Shown in pieces: positions 53,198-62,241 of a stretch of 64,000 bases of DNA (position 1 is its first letter; every line of letters begins with the position of its first letter). The notes under the pieces are model-generated. The model made no database searches, had not been told where the DNA came from, and worked only from the letters and a program-made list of their open reading frames with translations. Source of the DNA: Methanobrevibacter sp. (GTDB taxonomy: Archaea > Methanobacteriota > Methanobacteria > Methanobacteriales > Methanobacteriaceae). The position numbers and the translations under genes are program-made. The stretch lies in assembly GCF_017468685.1 (NCBI RefSeq), contig NZ_JAFUHT010000006.1, positions 1 through 64,000 on the forward strand, read 5' to 3'.

Positions 53198-53824
53198 TTA
53201 TGGATTATAGACATCAATAGTCCATTCCCCATCAAAAACAGCAGCACAGGAAGTTACTGGTTTTTTATAGTTAGCAAAAACCCCCTCATCAAAAATGTAT
53301 TTTGCAGCTTCTTCAGAAGTTTTAGCTTCAAAATCAACTTTATCCTGTACCTGACTACCATAAGTTGAAATAAACACTGCTTCACCATATGGTACTTCTT
53401 CAACCAATATTTTCTTATCGTTAGCTATACCAACATAACAGCCATATTCTTCTTTTTTGTTTGTTGATGTGACAACAGCCGCAATTCTTGGAGTATTATA
53501 ATCATCTTTTTCATAATCCATAGTTAGTAATGAATAAGCAATAGCATCTTTAATATTCATTCCTAAACCTATCTTATCGGCTATAACATCAGTATGAGAA
53601 CCATTAGATACAATTGCCATATCTCTAACAATACGAATACTATTGTATGTAATGTAAGTATTCTCATATATATCCTTTTCAAAACCTTCTTTTGGAACGA
53701 TAGCTGCACGATTATCAAATTTTAAGCAGCGTCGATTCGGAAATGACCTACTTGATACTCTGTATGCCACAAAAGGTTTACCATCACAATTCATTCCAGT
53801 TGATAAAATTCTCCCCGTATACAT
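53198..53824 (-). CDS. purO: IMP cyclohydrolase, archaeal
   Basis: This catalyses the last step of purine synthesis, closing FAICAR to IMP, in the archaeal-specific family unrelated to PurH. The 208-aa sequence has [75 protein letters not shown] and [21 protein letters not shown], matching PurO throughout. GAGGGATT precedes the ATG. It lies between cofE and the exbD-like gene in the same orientation. Confidence 0.94.
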   Translation of the reverse strand: MYTGRILSTGMNCDGKPFVAYRVSSRSFPNRRCLKFDNRAAIVPKEGFEKDIYENTYITYNSIRIVRDMAIVSNGSHTDVIADKIGLGMNIKDAIAYSLLTMDYEKDDYNTPRIAAVVTSTNKKEEYGCYVGIANDKKILVEEVPYGEAVFISTYGSQVQDKVDFEAKTSEEAAKYIFDEGVFANYKKPVTSCAAVFDGEWTIDVYNP

Positions 53825-53837
53825 TTTAATCCCTCTT

Positions 53838-54251
53838 TTAAAGTTCTGGACGTTGAACAGCTTTTTCTGGTGATACTCCAGGAGGAGTGGTAATTACAAT
53901 TTCACCAGGTTTAATAGTAACCTGTCCTTCATCAATAACATTAGCTTGTACACCCACGGCACTACCTGCAATTGCATCCGAGCGGTCTTGACCATTGACA
54001 GTAACTTTATGCAAATTAGCTACAGGCATAATATAATATTCCTGGTCTCCAGAAACATCAGTTACATTAGGCTTTCCACCAGCATCTTCAATATCATCTG
54101 CGGTATCCGCTTGAACATCAGTAGCTGAAAAATTACTTGTAACCACCAAGAAAATCATTATAGTGAAAAGAATATCAATGAATGGAACTAAATTAATACT
54201 TGGTTTTTGATCTAAAAATTTCTTTTTGTGTTTTTTTACATCAATCGCCAT
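53838..54251 (-). CDS. exbD: ExbD/TolR-like transporter subunit
   Basis: This 137-aa protein has one N-terminal membrane helix with the proton-channel Asp in [23 protein letters not shown] periplasm-side domain follows ([15 protein letters not shown] and a Pro-rich end). The basic [15 protein letters not shown] before the helix matches the family. GGTGAT is well placed. It follows the exbB-like gene by 8 nt. The usual partner TonB and an outer membrane do not exist in this type of cell, so the role is unknown. Confidence 0.87.
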   Translation of the reverse strand: MAIDVKKHKKKFLDQKPSINLVPFIDILFTIMIFLVVTSNFSATDVQADTADDIEDAGGKPNVTDVSGDQEYYIMPVANLHKVTVNGQDRSDAIAGSAVGVQANVIDEGQVTIKPGEIVITTPPGVSPEKAVQRPEL

Positions 54252-54259
54252 CTAATCAC

Positions 54260-55099
54260 CTATTGTCTTAGTTTACTTTCAGTAATTTCAGCATTAACAT
54301 TACATTTCTCTAAAATAATATTTGCAATACTTTTATCCAACATACTTGGTTTAAAAGAAACTTTAATATTAGCGTAAGGATCTGAAATTAATCTTGTATT
54401 AACAACACCTTCAGCTTCTTGCAAAGCTTCAAGTGCACATTCAACATTAGAATCTACTCTGACTTTTACTACTGCATATCCCCAATTTGTCATTTTTGTT
54501 GCAAGTTCAATTTTATCCATTTCAGCTTCAATAAGTCCTTGTATATAAGTATATACAGGCAATAAAACAATAGCAACCAAAAGACCCATAATAGTAGTAG
54601 TTAATGCAACATAAATACCTTCTGCCATAGCAGCAGTATCCGGATGAACCCCTAAAGCTTTAAATGTCATCCATATACCAATAACAGTACCAATCAAACC
54701 TAAAAAAGGAGCGAGTTCGGTAATTGTCTTGATAGTGCTTAAACCTTTAGTCATTTTTGCAACTTCCACAATGAAAATTTGCTCCATACTTTCTTCAACT
54801 TCAGTCTTATTTTTATAACCAATTTTTAAAGTTTCAGAAATAATTCTGGAAATAGGATTTTTAAAACCATTAATTTGTTTTAAAGCTTCCACAGCACCTC
54901 CTCTTTCCATGGATGCAGTTACAACACCGAAAATTTCAGTTGTATCAACTTTACTAATTTTTCTAAGATATGCAATTTTCCTCAATGCAATAATAAGACC
55001 ATAAATTCCAACAAAAAGAATTATATAAGTAATAATTCCCCCTTGAGTGAAAATATCCATTATTCCATCAATGAAAGGCATAATATACTCAATAATCAT
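54260..55099 (-). CDS. exbB: ExbB/MotA/TolQ proton-channel family protein
   Basis: This 279-aa protein has three membrane helices: about 15-40 (GGIITYIILFVGIYGLIIAL), about 122-145 (ELAPFLGLIGTVIGIWMTFKAL) and about 160-185 (EGIYVALTTTIMGLLVAIVLLPVYTYIQ). The TVIGIW and EGIYVALTTTIMGL motifs are the conserved channel-lining signature of ExbB/TolQ. A soluble ~70-aa C-terminal domain is added. It pairs with ExbD just downstream to form a proton-driven motor. AGAGGAT precedes the ATG. Confidence 0.88.
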   Translation of the reverse strand: MIIEYIMPFIDGIMDIFTQGGIITYIILFVGIYGLIIALRKIAYLRKISKVDTTEIFGVVTASMERGGAVEALKQINGFKNPISRIISETLKIGYKNKTEVEESMEQIFIVEVAKMTKGLSTIKTITELAPFLGLIGTVIGIWMTFKALGVHPDTAAMAEGIYVALTTTIMGLLVAIVLLPVYTYIQGLIEAEMDKIELATKMTNWGYAVVKVRVDSNVECALEALQEAEGVVNTRLISDPYANIKVSFKPSMLDKSIANIILEKCNVNAEITESKLRQ

Positions 55100-55181
55100 A
55101 TTTATCCTCTATATAGAAAATCGTTTATAAGAATAGTATATTATTTCATATACTTAAATATTATTTAAAAAAGAGTTAAAA

Positions 55182-55796
55182 TTATTTCAATTTAGCAACA
55201 GTATTCCATGACCTTCTTACAAAATCAGGCATTTCATCATAAGTATAATTTGTTAGGAATTTTTTGGTTGTAGGATCAGATGGATAACCAGACCCAATTC
55301 CCCCTTGTTTGATGAATTCTTTGTTAATTTCAGCAATTTGAGCATCTCTTTCGGCTTTTGCAATAATGGATGCTGCACTTACCTGAATATAGTTATCATC
55401 AGCTTTGTGTTCTGCAATAACATCAAATCCAGTATCGTTTTGAAGATTTTCCTGAAATCTTTCCGCCTTAACATCTACCGCATCAACAATTGCTTTTTCT
55501 GGTTTTAATCTTAAAATAAGTTCTTCCATAGCATTTTTTTCAATTTCATTGAGATTAATGCCATCTGCCCTCATTTCATCAATTTCACGGGCAGTAATTA
55601 TAACTACATCATATTCAAACATTTTTTTCAATTTACGGGACAGAATAGTACGCCTGTTTGGAGTTAATCTTTTAGAATCCTTAACACCCATTCTTTCAAG
55701 AACTTTTTCCATCTTTTCAGGTACAATTACTCCAGCAATTACCATAGGCCCTAGAACAGAACCTCTCCCCGCTTCATCAATGCCTAAAATATCCAT
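55182..55796 (-). CDS. rnhB: Ribonuclease HII
   Basis: This enzyme cuts RNA in RNA-DNA hybrids and at single ribonucleotides. The DILGIDEAGRGSVLGPMVIAG start provides the catalytic Asp6-Glu7. The other two acidic residues are in KAIVDAVDVK and EHKADDNYIQVSAASIIAKAERD. The protein has 204 aa and GSGYPSDPTTKKFL near the end, all standard. The ATG at 55796 matches the family N-terminus; an upstream TTG is less likely. No clear ribosome binding site is seen. Confidence 0.95.
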   Translation of the reverse strand: MDILGIDEAGRGSVLGPMVIAGVIVPEKMEKVLERMGVKDSKRLTPNRRTILSRKLKKMFEYDVVIITAREIDEMRADGINLNEIEKNAMEELILRLKPEKAIVDAVDVKAERFQENLQNDTGFDVIAEHKADDNYIQVSAASIIAKAERDAQIAEINKEFIKQGGIGSGYPSDPTTKKFLTNYTYDEMPDFVRRSWNTVAKLK

Positions 55797-55838
55797 AAAA
55801 ATCAAAAATAATAAAAAAAGAAAAGAAATAAAATAAAT

Positions 55839-56912
55839 TTATTTCATAGCCCTAAGACGGACTTCAGGTTCCAGTGCAAGAGGTTCAGCAGCAACAATTG
55901 CAGTACCTTTTGCCACTACAGTCATTGGATCTTCAGAAATTTCTATTGGTATGGAAATCTCATCAAATATTCTTTCTTTTAATCCGCGAAGTCTTGAACT
56001 TCCACCAACAGCAACAGAGTTATTATATACACCCATCATTAATTCTGGAGATAATCTTTCGAGAATAACATTTAAACCATCAACAATTTGTTGCATATAA
56101 GGTTCAACAGCATCTGCAACGAGCATTGAATCGATAACCACTTTTTTAGGCCTGTTAGTTTCTAAGGATTTACCAATAACTTCTACACTTAAGTTTTCAA
56201 GTTGTTCTGAACAATGTACCATTCCAACTTCAATTTTAGCGGATTCTGCATCATGAATACCAATAGCTACATCATATTTCTCTGCTACAAGCTCCACTAT
56301 TCTGTTATCAATGTCATCTCCACCACATCTAACGGTTTCAATATCATTAATACCACCTAATGAAATGATTACAATATCAGTTGAACCTGCACCAATATCC
56401 ACAACCATAGTACCATTTGGTTCTGCAATTGGCAAACCTGCACCAATAGCTGCAGCTAATCCTTCACTAATTACCAAAATGTTTTGAGCACCAGCTTTTC
56501 TACCAATTTCTTCAGCAGCATTTTTTTCTACTTCAGATGCATCTCCAGGAATACCAATTACGATTCTTCCTACAGTTTCACCTTCGTTAATACCTATTTG
56601 CATTGCTTTTATAAGTAATGCTTGTGCTTGAACAACATTTTCTATTACTCCTTTTTTCAAAGGTCTTACTGCAAGAATATCTTCAGGAGTTCTACCGAGC
56701 ATTTTTTTAGCTTCTTCACCAACTGCTAAAACTTCTGCAGGATCATCTTTTTTTACAGCAACGACAGATGGAATTTGATATAAATCAAATTTATCACCTG
56801 AAGGTTTAGCAATTACAGTGTTTAAAGTTCCTAAATCAATTCCTAAACTGTTACTAATGACTTTAGTGTTTTCAGTTTGTGGTTCTTCTTCTTCATTTCC
56901 AAAAATATTCAT
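55839..56912 (-). CDS. mreB: MreB-like actin-family ATPase
   Basis: The 357-aa protein belongs to the actin/Hsp70 fold. Phosphate 1 is LGIDLGTLNTVIAKPSG, phosphate 2 is GTMVVDIGAGSTDIVIISLGG, and the adenosine motif is VAVGGSSRLRGLKERI. It resembles bacterial MreB and the MreB-like proteins of pseudomurein-walled methanogens, where it may guide cell shape or wall synthesis (inference). GGAGG lies 8 nt before the ATG, inside the end of the upstream gene. A preceding unknown gene is coupled with a 2-nt gap. Confidence 0.85.
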   Translation of the reverse strand: MNIFGNEEEEPQTENTKVISNSLGIDLGTLNTVIAKPSGDKFDLYQIPSVVAVKKDDPAEVLAVGEEAKKMLGRTPEDILAVRPLKKGVIENVVQAQALLIKAMQIGINEGETVGRIVIGIPGDASEVEKNAAEEIGRKAGAQNILVISEGLAAAIGAGLPIAEPNGTMVVDIGAGSTDIVIISLGGINDIETVRCGGDDIDNRIVELVAEKYDVAIGIHDAESAKIEVGMVHCSEQLENLSVEVIGKSLETNRPKKVVIDSMLVADAVEPYMQQIVDGLNVILERLSPELMMGVYNNSVAVGGSSRLRGLKERIFDEISIPIEISEDPMTVVAKGTAIVAAEPLALEPEVRLRAMK

Positions 56913-56914
56913 GA

Positions 56915-57553
56915 TTAATCCTCCGTTACAATATCTCTAAAATCAATAACGAAAACTCTATTAGATGTAGCTATACTCTGAACTTTATTAACATCACTTT
57001 CTTTATCAATTGAAATTAGAATTGTTGATAAAACTACTTCATTTGCATTATAAAATGGTTTTAGAAATGATTTAATAAAGTTTGGTAATTTGACCTCATT
57101 ATTTAAATCAATATCAATGAATCCGGTAGTTTGAGATTCCTGCAATATTGCACATTGAATTTTTGATTTCTCAATTATAGATACAATGTTTCTAATTACA
57201 TCATCCGGCGCTACTAAAACCATTAAATTTGGTTCTTTAGTTAAATGACCTTTAGAAACTTGAACATAAGCTCCACCACGTTGTTTGGTTTCATTTTTAA
57301 ATTCATTTAATACCAATGCATTACCATGCAACATGATAAAATCAAATTTTTTATCAATTTTCCCTTCATTTAATATAACATGTTCCCTAAACAAAATTTT
57401 TACTTTATGATTGGATGCAATAGCCTTGTAAGCCATATCATCAACCAAATCCACATTCCCTGCAATGATGCACCAATCCTTTTCAATTCTATAACCATTA
57501 TTTGATGAAACCCTTGCAGCTTGCCTGAGAATACGTATATTATCTTCAATCAT
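56915..57553 (-). CDS. Conserved-looking protein of unknown function coupled to mreB
   Basis: The 212-aa protein has a soluble Rossmann-like mix of strands and helices (CIIAGNVDLVDDMAYKAI, VKILFREHVIL, FDFIMLHGNALVLNEF, LMVLVAPDDVIRNIVSII). It does not match a family I can name. The stop of this gene overlaps the ribosome binding site region of mreB, 2 nt away, so the two are translated together. A partner or regulator of the MreB-like filament is a reasonable guess, no more. Confidence 0.6.
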   Translation of the reverse strand: MIEDNIRILRQAARVSSNNGYRIEKDWCIIAGNVDLVDDMAYKAIASNHKVKILFREHVILNEGKIDKKFDFIMLHGNALVLNEFKNETKQRGGAYVQVSKGHLTKEPNLMVLVAPDDVIRNIVSIIEKSKIQCAILQESQTTGFIDIDLNNEVKLPNFIKSFLKPFYNANEVVLSTILISIDKESDVNKVQSIATSNRVFVIDFRDIVTED

Positions 57554-57963
57554 TTAACTACTCGCAATTCATTAATATAATTTATCCAAACATAAAAAAA
57601 CCCCATTAAATAGTATTAAATTTTATAAAAATTCATTACTTGAATAAAGAAATTTATTGATGTTTGATAAAGTCTAACAATTAATATTTATTAAAAATAT
57701 TATTATATATATTTTATCTTTTAATGGATTTTTTTTAAAAAAGATTGAAAAAAACATTCTTTATAATGATAAAACATTGAATACAATAGGTAAAGGAAAA
57801 TAACTATATAATATGAAGTAAATAATTATAAGTGAAAACAATCTTTCAATACAAGTAAAAATAATGAACATACATCAATTATATTAGTTTTAAATGAAAA
57901 TTATACAAGAAAAAAGGCAACATTAATAAGAAATGAAATAGAAAGTAATACTGGAGTTAAAAT
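57554..57963. other. Gene-free AT-rich stretch
   Basis: These 410 bp separate the divergent mreB-coupled gene and the CDP-alcohol transferase gene. The sequence is about 80% A/T with several TATA-like stretches and must hold promoters for both sides. No stable fold, tandem repeat or credible small gene was found. Confidence 0.4.
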
Positions 57964-58659
57964 ATGAACAATATAAATACAGAAATTAAAAGTTTTATAG
58001 CAATATCAGACATAATTTCTTTATTGAATATGAGTTCAGGATTTCTATCCATAATAAGTTCAATTAACAACAATCTCGAACTTGCTGCAATCCTGATGAT
58101 TATTGCAATCATGTTTGACTCAGTAGATGGTTGGGTAGCACGAAAAACAAATAGACAGGACGAATTAGGCTTCGGGAAAAATATTGATTCATTATCAGAT
58201 ATCATTTCATTCGGAGTAGCACCTGCAATATTCATTTACAGTTGCATAAACACCACCCCAGGCATGTTTCAGACAATAGTAATTCTAATTAGCTTATTAA
58301 TTGTTGTTTGTGGAGTTTTAAGATTAACCAGATATAATGTAATTTCAGACAAAATCAATACTGATGATTTTATCGGATTTCCGATTCCAGGAATTTCATT
58401 TGTATTATCAACATATTATCTAAGTGGATTTTTTAACCCCTACCTCGCATTAGCATTGTGTGTTATAATTTCATTGTTGATGATATGCAATAAGAAATAT
58501 TCAAAATTCGATAACATTCCATTAATTACAATATCAGTGGTTTTAATCCTATTATTGATTATTCCAATAAACACCACATTTTATAATGTTAATGTTCCGG
58601 CAGCACTATTACTATTATTCTGTCTTTACTACCTAATAATTAATTTAATTAAACAATAA
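57964..58659 (+). CDS. pssA: CDP-alcohol phosphatidyltransferase (archaetidylserine synthase-like)
   Basis: This membrane enzyme of 231 aa has the CDP-alcohol motif D-x2-DG-x2-AR-x(n)-G-x3-D-x3-D in DSVDGWVARKTNRQDELGFGKNIDSLSD (about 43-70), then about six helices. Its form and the FISFGVAPA-like ISFGVAPAIFI block match the serine-transferring PssA branch, which makes archaetidylserine in Methanobacteriales. GGAG precedes the ATG. The next gene starts about 60 bp downstream. Confidence 0.85.
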   Translation: MNNINTEIKSFIAISDIISLLNMSSGFLSIISSINNNLELAAILMIIAIMFDSVDGWVARKTNRQDELGFGKNIDSLSDIISFGVAPAIFIYSCINTTPGMFQTIVILISLLIVVCGVLRLTRYNVISDKINTDDFIGFPIPGISFVLSTYYLSGFFNPYLALALCVIISLLMICNKKYSKFDNIPLITISVVLILLLIIPINTTFYNVNVPAALLLLFCLYYLIINLIKQ

Positions 58660-58721
58660 GGACTGACTACTCCTATTTAATTAAGTTAACCATCAAATAA
58701 TAAAAATTAGGAGTATTGAAA

Positions 58722-59891
58722 ATGAATACCAAAAAACCACGAGACCCATTGTATCCGAAAGGTTTTGAAGAAACAAAAGAATTGAAAAAACAGATTTATG
58801 ATCTTCAAAAACCGGATAAAAAAGAAGAAACTGATGAATTAACACCACTGAAAAAACTGAATCATAAAATTGGAGTCTATTTATCCCCCAAATCAATAGA
58901 CATAAGCGATAATGAGAAAAAAAGAAAGATAGGTGTAATTATTACAACACTTATTGTTTTAACATTGATAATATCAAGTTACTATTTTATTATTTATGAA
59001 CCTTCTCAGGAGCAATTGTCACTTGCAAAAACAACTAAATTAAATGAACTTCATGATTTATATTCAGGAGCCCTTACAACTACTCCAAATGCATTTTTAT
59101 TAGAAAATAAAATTAATGATGCAACAAATCCTGAAGAAGTTGACTCAATAAACATATTGACCTATGCAACAAATGATTGGAAATCCTTTCATAAAAAGGC
59201 CATAAACCTGCATCAGGACAAATACAATAGGACAATGGCAGTTTATGAAAATGAAAGTAAAAATACTATCATTTCCGCATCACAAGCAATGGAAATTATC
59301 AATGAAAACGATGCCACAATTCTTTCACAAATAAAATTCGAAGAACCGAACACCGTTTCAGTTCCAATTTTAGTTTCAAGACTACAAGCCGGAGCAGGCC
59401 TTGTAAAGGTTGGAAGTGTTGTGGACATTTACACAAACAACAATTCAACATATGAAAACACAACAAACTCCACATCTGCTGAAATAAACGGATGTACAGT
59501 GTTGTCAATTATGAGATATGAAGAAAATGGTGAGATAGATTCAGAATATTCCAAATCAAAGATGATAGTTGAAGGCAATCTAACCAATCCTAATGAAAAT
59601 ACAAAAAGTTTTTCATCAGATGTGCTTGAAATGATTAAAGGAGCAATTGTTAATGGATATAATGAAGAGGAAACCATAGCACTTCTTGAAGATTATGGTG
59701 TGAAATTATCAAATTACGAACGTCAAGTTAATTTAGGTGATCTGGATGCACAATATATGCTTTTAATTGAAACACCACAGGACAAAGTGAATTATGTGCT
59801 TGACAATATGGACAACATTGTCTTAACAATTCCAACATCAGAAGCTCCGGATTGGATGGTATCCGAATTAAGTGCCACTTATCAAAATTGA
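58722..59891 (+). CDS. DUF515-like membrane protein with CpaB/SAF-like domain
   Basis: This protein of about 389 aa has a charged cytoplasmic N-terminus (about 1-75), one membrane helix (IGVIITTLIVLTLIISSYYFII, about 77-98) and an extracellular part. Residues about 200-275 (TVSVPILVSRLQAGAGLVKVGSVVDIYTNNN...GCTVLSIM) resemble the SAF/RcpC pattern of CpaB pilus proteins. The whole layout matches DUF515, known to me from Methanobacteriales. It precedes a sortase gene with about 35 bp between. AGGAG lies 10 nt before the chosen ATG. Function unknown. Confidence 0.65.
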   Translation: MNTKKPRDPLYPKGFEETKELKKQIYDLQKPDKKEETDELTPLKKLNHKIGVYLSPKSIDISDNEKKRKIGVIITTLIVLTLIISSYYFIIYEPSQEQLSLAKTTKLNELHDLYSGALTTTPNAFLLENKINDATNPEEVDSINILTYATNDWKSFHKKAINLHQDKYNRTMAVYENESKNTIISASQAMEIINENDATILSQIKFEEPNTVSVPILVSRLQAGAGLVKVGSVVDIYTNNNSTYENTTNSTSAEINGCTVLSIMRYEENGEIDSEYSKSKMIVEGNLTNPNENTKSFSSDVLEMIKGAIVNGYNEEETIALLEDYGVKLSNYERQVNLGDLDAQYMLLIETPQDKVNYVLDNMDNIVLTIPTSEAPDWMVSELSATYQN

Positions 59892-59926
59892 AAAAATATT
59901 ATACTACATACGACAAAATAGATAAT

Positions 59927-60646
59927 ATGAATAAACCTAGTATCTCAACTATAATTGTTATAATTTGCTTGCTGATAATTGGATTATATGCGATGGGAGA
60001 AGTGAATTATTTTTCATCAAAAATCATTGTAGAAAAAAATATCGATTCACCTGCCATCATCATACCTTCCATTGGAGTTGAAGAAAAAATCAACAATGTA
60101 TCTTTAAATCAGGGAGTATTAAGCGACCCTGGAGAAAACATTCCAACTGAAGACCCAATTATCTTATATGGTCATAGAACACTTCAAGGGTCACCGTTTC
60201 TAAGGTTAAATGAACTGGACATTGGAGATACATTTTTATTAGAATGGCCAAATGTGGGAGAACTAAATTACAGTGTTGTAAATACAACAATTGTACCTGC
60301 AAGCTATGAATTAAATGCAGTGGGTGAGGATAATGTCTATTTAATTACATGTGACCCAATTGGTTCAACTGAAAACAGACTCATAATTCAAGGCGAACTA
60401 ATTGATAAAAGTCCTGTGAATACAGAAATAATTAAAGACAATCCTCAAGAATCAAATGCATTGATTATTTCAGCAGTTTTCTTGGTAATAGGATTAATAT
60501 TTAGTTATTTTTATCCAAAAGACAATAGAATATACATTTTAGCAACAGTATTGATTATTTCAGCAATACTATTCTACTGCTGCATTAATCCAATACCCTC
60601 TGAAGTGATTTACGATAAAATAATATTCTTGAATGGAGGATTATAA
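59927..60646 (+). CDS. Class E-like sortase
   Basis: This membrane protein of about 239 aa has one N-terminal helix (IIVIICLLIIGLYAMG), an extracellular sortase domain and two C-terminal helices. Catalytic His is in ILYGHRTLQGSPFLRLNELDIGD, Cys in VYLITCDPIGSTENRLIIQGEL, with Arg in the same segment. Sortases cut a sorting motif and join proteins to the surface. No LPxTG-like substrate was seen among the proteins here. The ATG at 59927 puts the helix at the N-terminus; no ribosome binding site is clear. It may act with the DUF515 protein encoded upstream. Confidence 0.82.
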   Translation: MNKPSISTIIVIICLLIIGLYAMGEVNYFSSKIIVEKNIDSPAIIIPSIGVEEKINNVSLNQGVLSDPGENIPTEDPIILYGHRTLQGSPFLRLNELDIGDTFLLEWPNVGELNYSVVNTTIVPASYELNAVGEDNVYLITCDPIGSTENRLIIQGELIDKSPVNTEIIKDNPQESNALIISAVFLVIGLIFSYFYPKDNRIYILATVLIISAILFYCCINPIPSEVIYDKIIFLNGGL

Positions 60647-61018
60647 ATGGATGTTGACAAAGAATACTTTTCAAATATTACAACACGTGAAAGAGCAATC
60701 TTTGAAGGTGCCATCAGTATGGGTGCACTCTTTCATCAATTTGTAGGAACACCTGTTAACAAGAACACAAAGGAAAGTCTAGAAAAAGCTATGGAAGACT
60801 CTTTAAACCTGCAGCCTGCAATTGAAGATGTTGAAGTTGAAATCAGATTTGACAAACTTGAAGAATCAATGACTGAATTCGACTACACTTCACTGACCGG
60901 GGACATGCTGGATGTTAAAATCCATACAAAAGTAGAAGACGTAACTGCAATAATACGCATCGAGTTTATTGAAGAGTTGAACTACCCGTTAATGTATGTT
61001 GAAAAAATAGAAGATTAG
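60647..61018 (+). CDS. mptD: Dihydroneopterin aldolase, archaeal
   Basis: This 123-aa protein of the archaeal DHNA family splits dihydroneopterin to 6-hydroxymethyl-dihydropterin for methanopterin. The N-terminal FSNITTRERAIFEGAISMGALFHQFVGTPVN and the following QPAIEDVEVEIRFDKL are the family hallmarks. GGAGG lies inside the end of the sortase gene 7 nt before the ATG, and the genes abut, although a functional link is not evident. It converges on mfnA. Confidence 0.88.
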   Translation: MDVDKEYFSNITTRERAIFEGAISMGALFHQFVGTPVNKNTKESLEKAMEDSLNLQPAIEDVEVEIRFDKLEESMTEFDYTSLTGDMLDVKIHTKVEDVTAIIRIEFIEELNYPLMYVEKIED

Positions 61019-61021
61019 AAA

Positions 61022-62179
61022 TTAAAATATTTCTTTTAAATCTTCTAATAATTCTTTTAAATGACTTTTTTTAATATGATTCATTAAAACTATCCTAATG
61101 GAAACCGGACATTTTGCAACTGAAACCTTCCAATTTAAATCTTCTAATTTTTGAGCCAATACATCAGTATCCATATCAGGATGATTAAATGCAACAATGT
61201 TTAATTCAGGTTCGCACACCAACTCATAACCTATTTCCTTTAAGTTTTGAGCTAAAAATTCGGTATTATCCATTAAATTTTGAGCAAGTTTAGAATAGCC
61301 TTCCTTTCCAAAGTATTTCATGATTGCAAAAGTTGCTGCTGATGAAGCCCCAAGACGAGTTCCAACAATAGTTGATTGTGTTTTAACTGTTAAATATGGT
61401 GAATCAACAGCCATAACATCCAAGTATTCCTCTTTTCTGAAAATAATTCCGCCAGCAGGTATTGGTGCCAGTCCCATTTTATGAGGATCAACAGTTATGG
61501 AACAAACACCTGGAAGTGAAAAATCAAAAACAGGCAAGTCATAACCTGCTTCTTTTAGGAATGGAATTGAAAATCCTCCAAATGCCGCATCAACATGGAA
61601 GTAAATATTATTTTCAAAAGCGATTTTGGAAATTTCTTCAATCGGATCAATTAAACCCAACTCCGTTGTTCCGGCAATTGCCACAATAGCAACAGTCTTA
61701 TCAGATATTGCTTCACGAACGGAATCAACATCAATTCTATAATCATCATCAAGTTTAGCTTCAACAATTTTTAAATTAAGCATATCGGCTGCTTTTTTAA
61801 ATGAAAAATGAGCGGAATCCGGAATGATTATCTCACCATCAACTATTCCCTTATATTTCCTTGCATGATTTCTGGCAGCCCTTATCGCCATGATATTAGC
61901 TTCAGTTCCGCCAGTTACAATATTTCCGTATGCATTATCAAGAGACAATAATTCACCAATAGATTCAATGACCTTATTTTCAATAGTTTTAGTTCCTTTA
62001 AAAAGTCCAGGATCACCCAAATTTGTGTCCAAAAACTTACAATAAACTTCTTTGGCAAATGGATGAGCTTGAGTACACATTGAGCCTAAAATCCTACCGT
62101 CAACATAATCATAATCAAGTTTATGAAGTTCATCTAATTCCTTTAGAATATCCTGTTTATCTATTGGTTTTTCGTCCAT
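61022..62179 (-). CDS. mfnA: L-tyrosine/L-aspartate decarboxylase
   Basis: This PLP enzyme of 385 aa makes tyramine for methanofuran, and in some archaea beta-alanine for CoA. The PLP Lys is in [21 protein letters not shown]. Further blocks are [60 protein letters not shown] and [15 protein letters not shown], matching the archaeal MfnA group. It converges with mptD and has its own promoter region toward ppsA. Confidence 0.93.
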   Translation of the reverse strand: MDEKPIDKQDILKELDELHKLDYDYVDGRILGSMCTQAHPFAKEVYCKFLDTNLGDPGLFKGTKTIENKVIESIGELLSLDNAYGNIVTGGTEANIMAIRAARNHARKYKGIVDGEIIIPDSAHFSFKKAADMLNLKIVEAKLDDDYRIDVDSVREAISDKTVAIVAIAGTTELGLIDPIEEISKIAFENNIYFHVDAAFGGFSIPFLKEAGYDLPVFDFSLPGVCSITVDPHKMGLAPIPAGGIIFRKEEYLDVMAVDSPYLTVKTQSTIVGTRLGASSAATFAIMKYFGKEGYSKLAQNLMDNTEFLAQNLKEIGYELVCEPELNIVAFNHPDMDTDVLAQKLEDLNWKVSVAKCPVSIRIVLMNHIKKSHLKELLEDLKEIF

Positions 62180-62204
62180 AAAATAACCTAATTTATTATA
62201 ATTT

Positions 62205-62238
62205 GCTAAAAATAAAAATAAAAAAAAAGAAAATAAAA
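62205..62238 (-). terminator. U-rich terminator of ppsA
   Basis: On the minus strand the stretch past the ppsA stop reads TTTTTTATTTTCTTTTTTTTT and more T, a strong oligo-U terminator separating ppsA from mfnA. Confidence 0.5.
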
Positions 62239-62241
62239 AAT

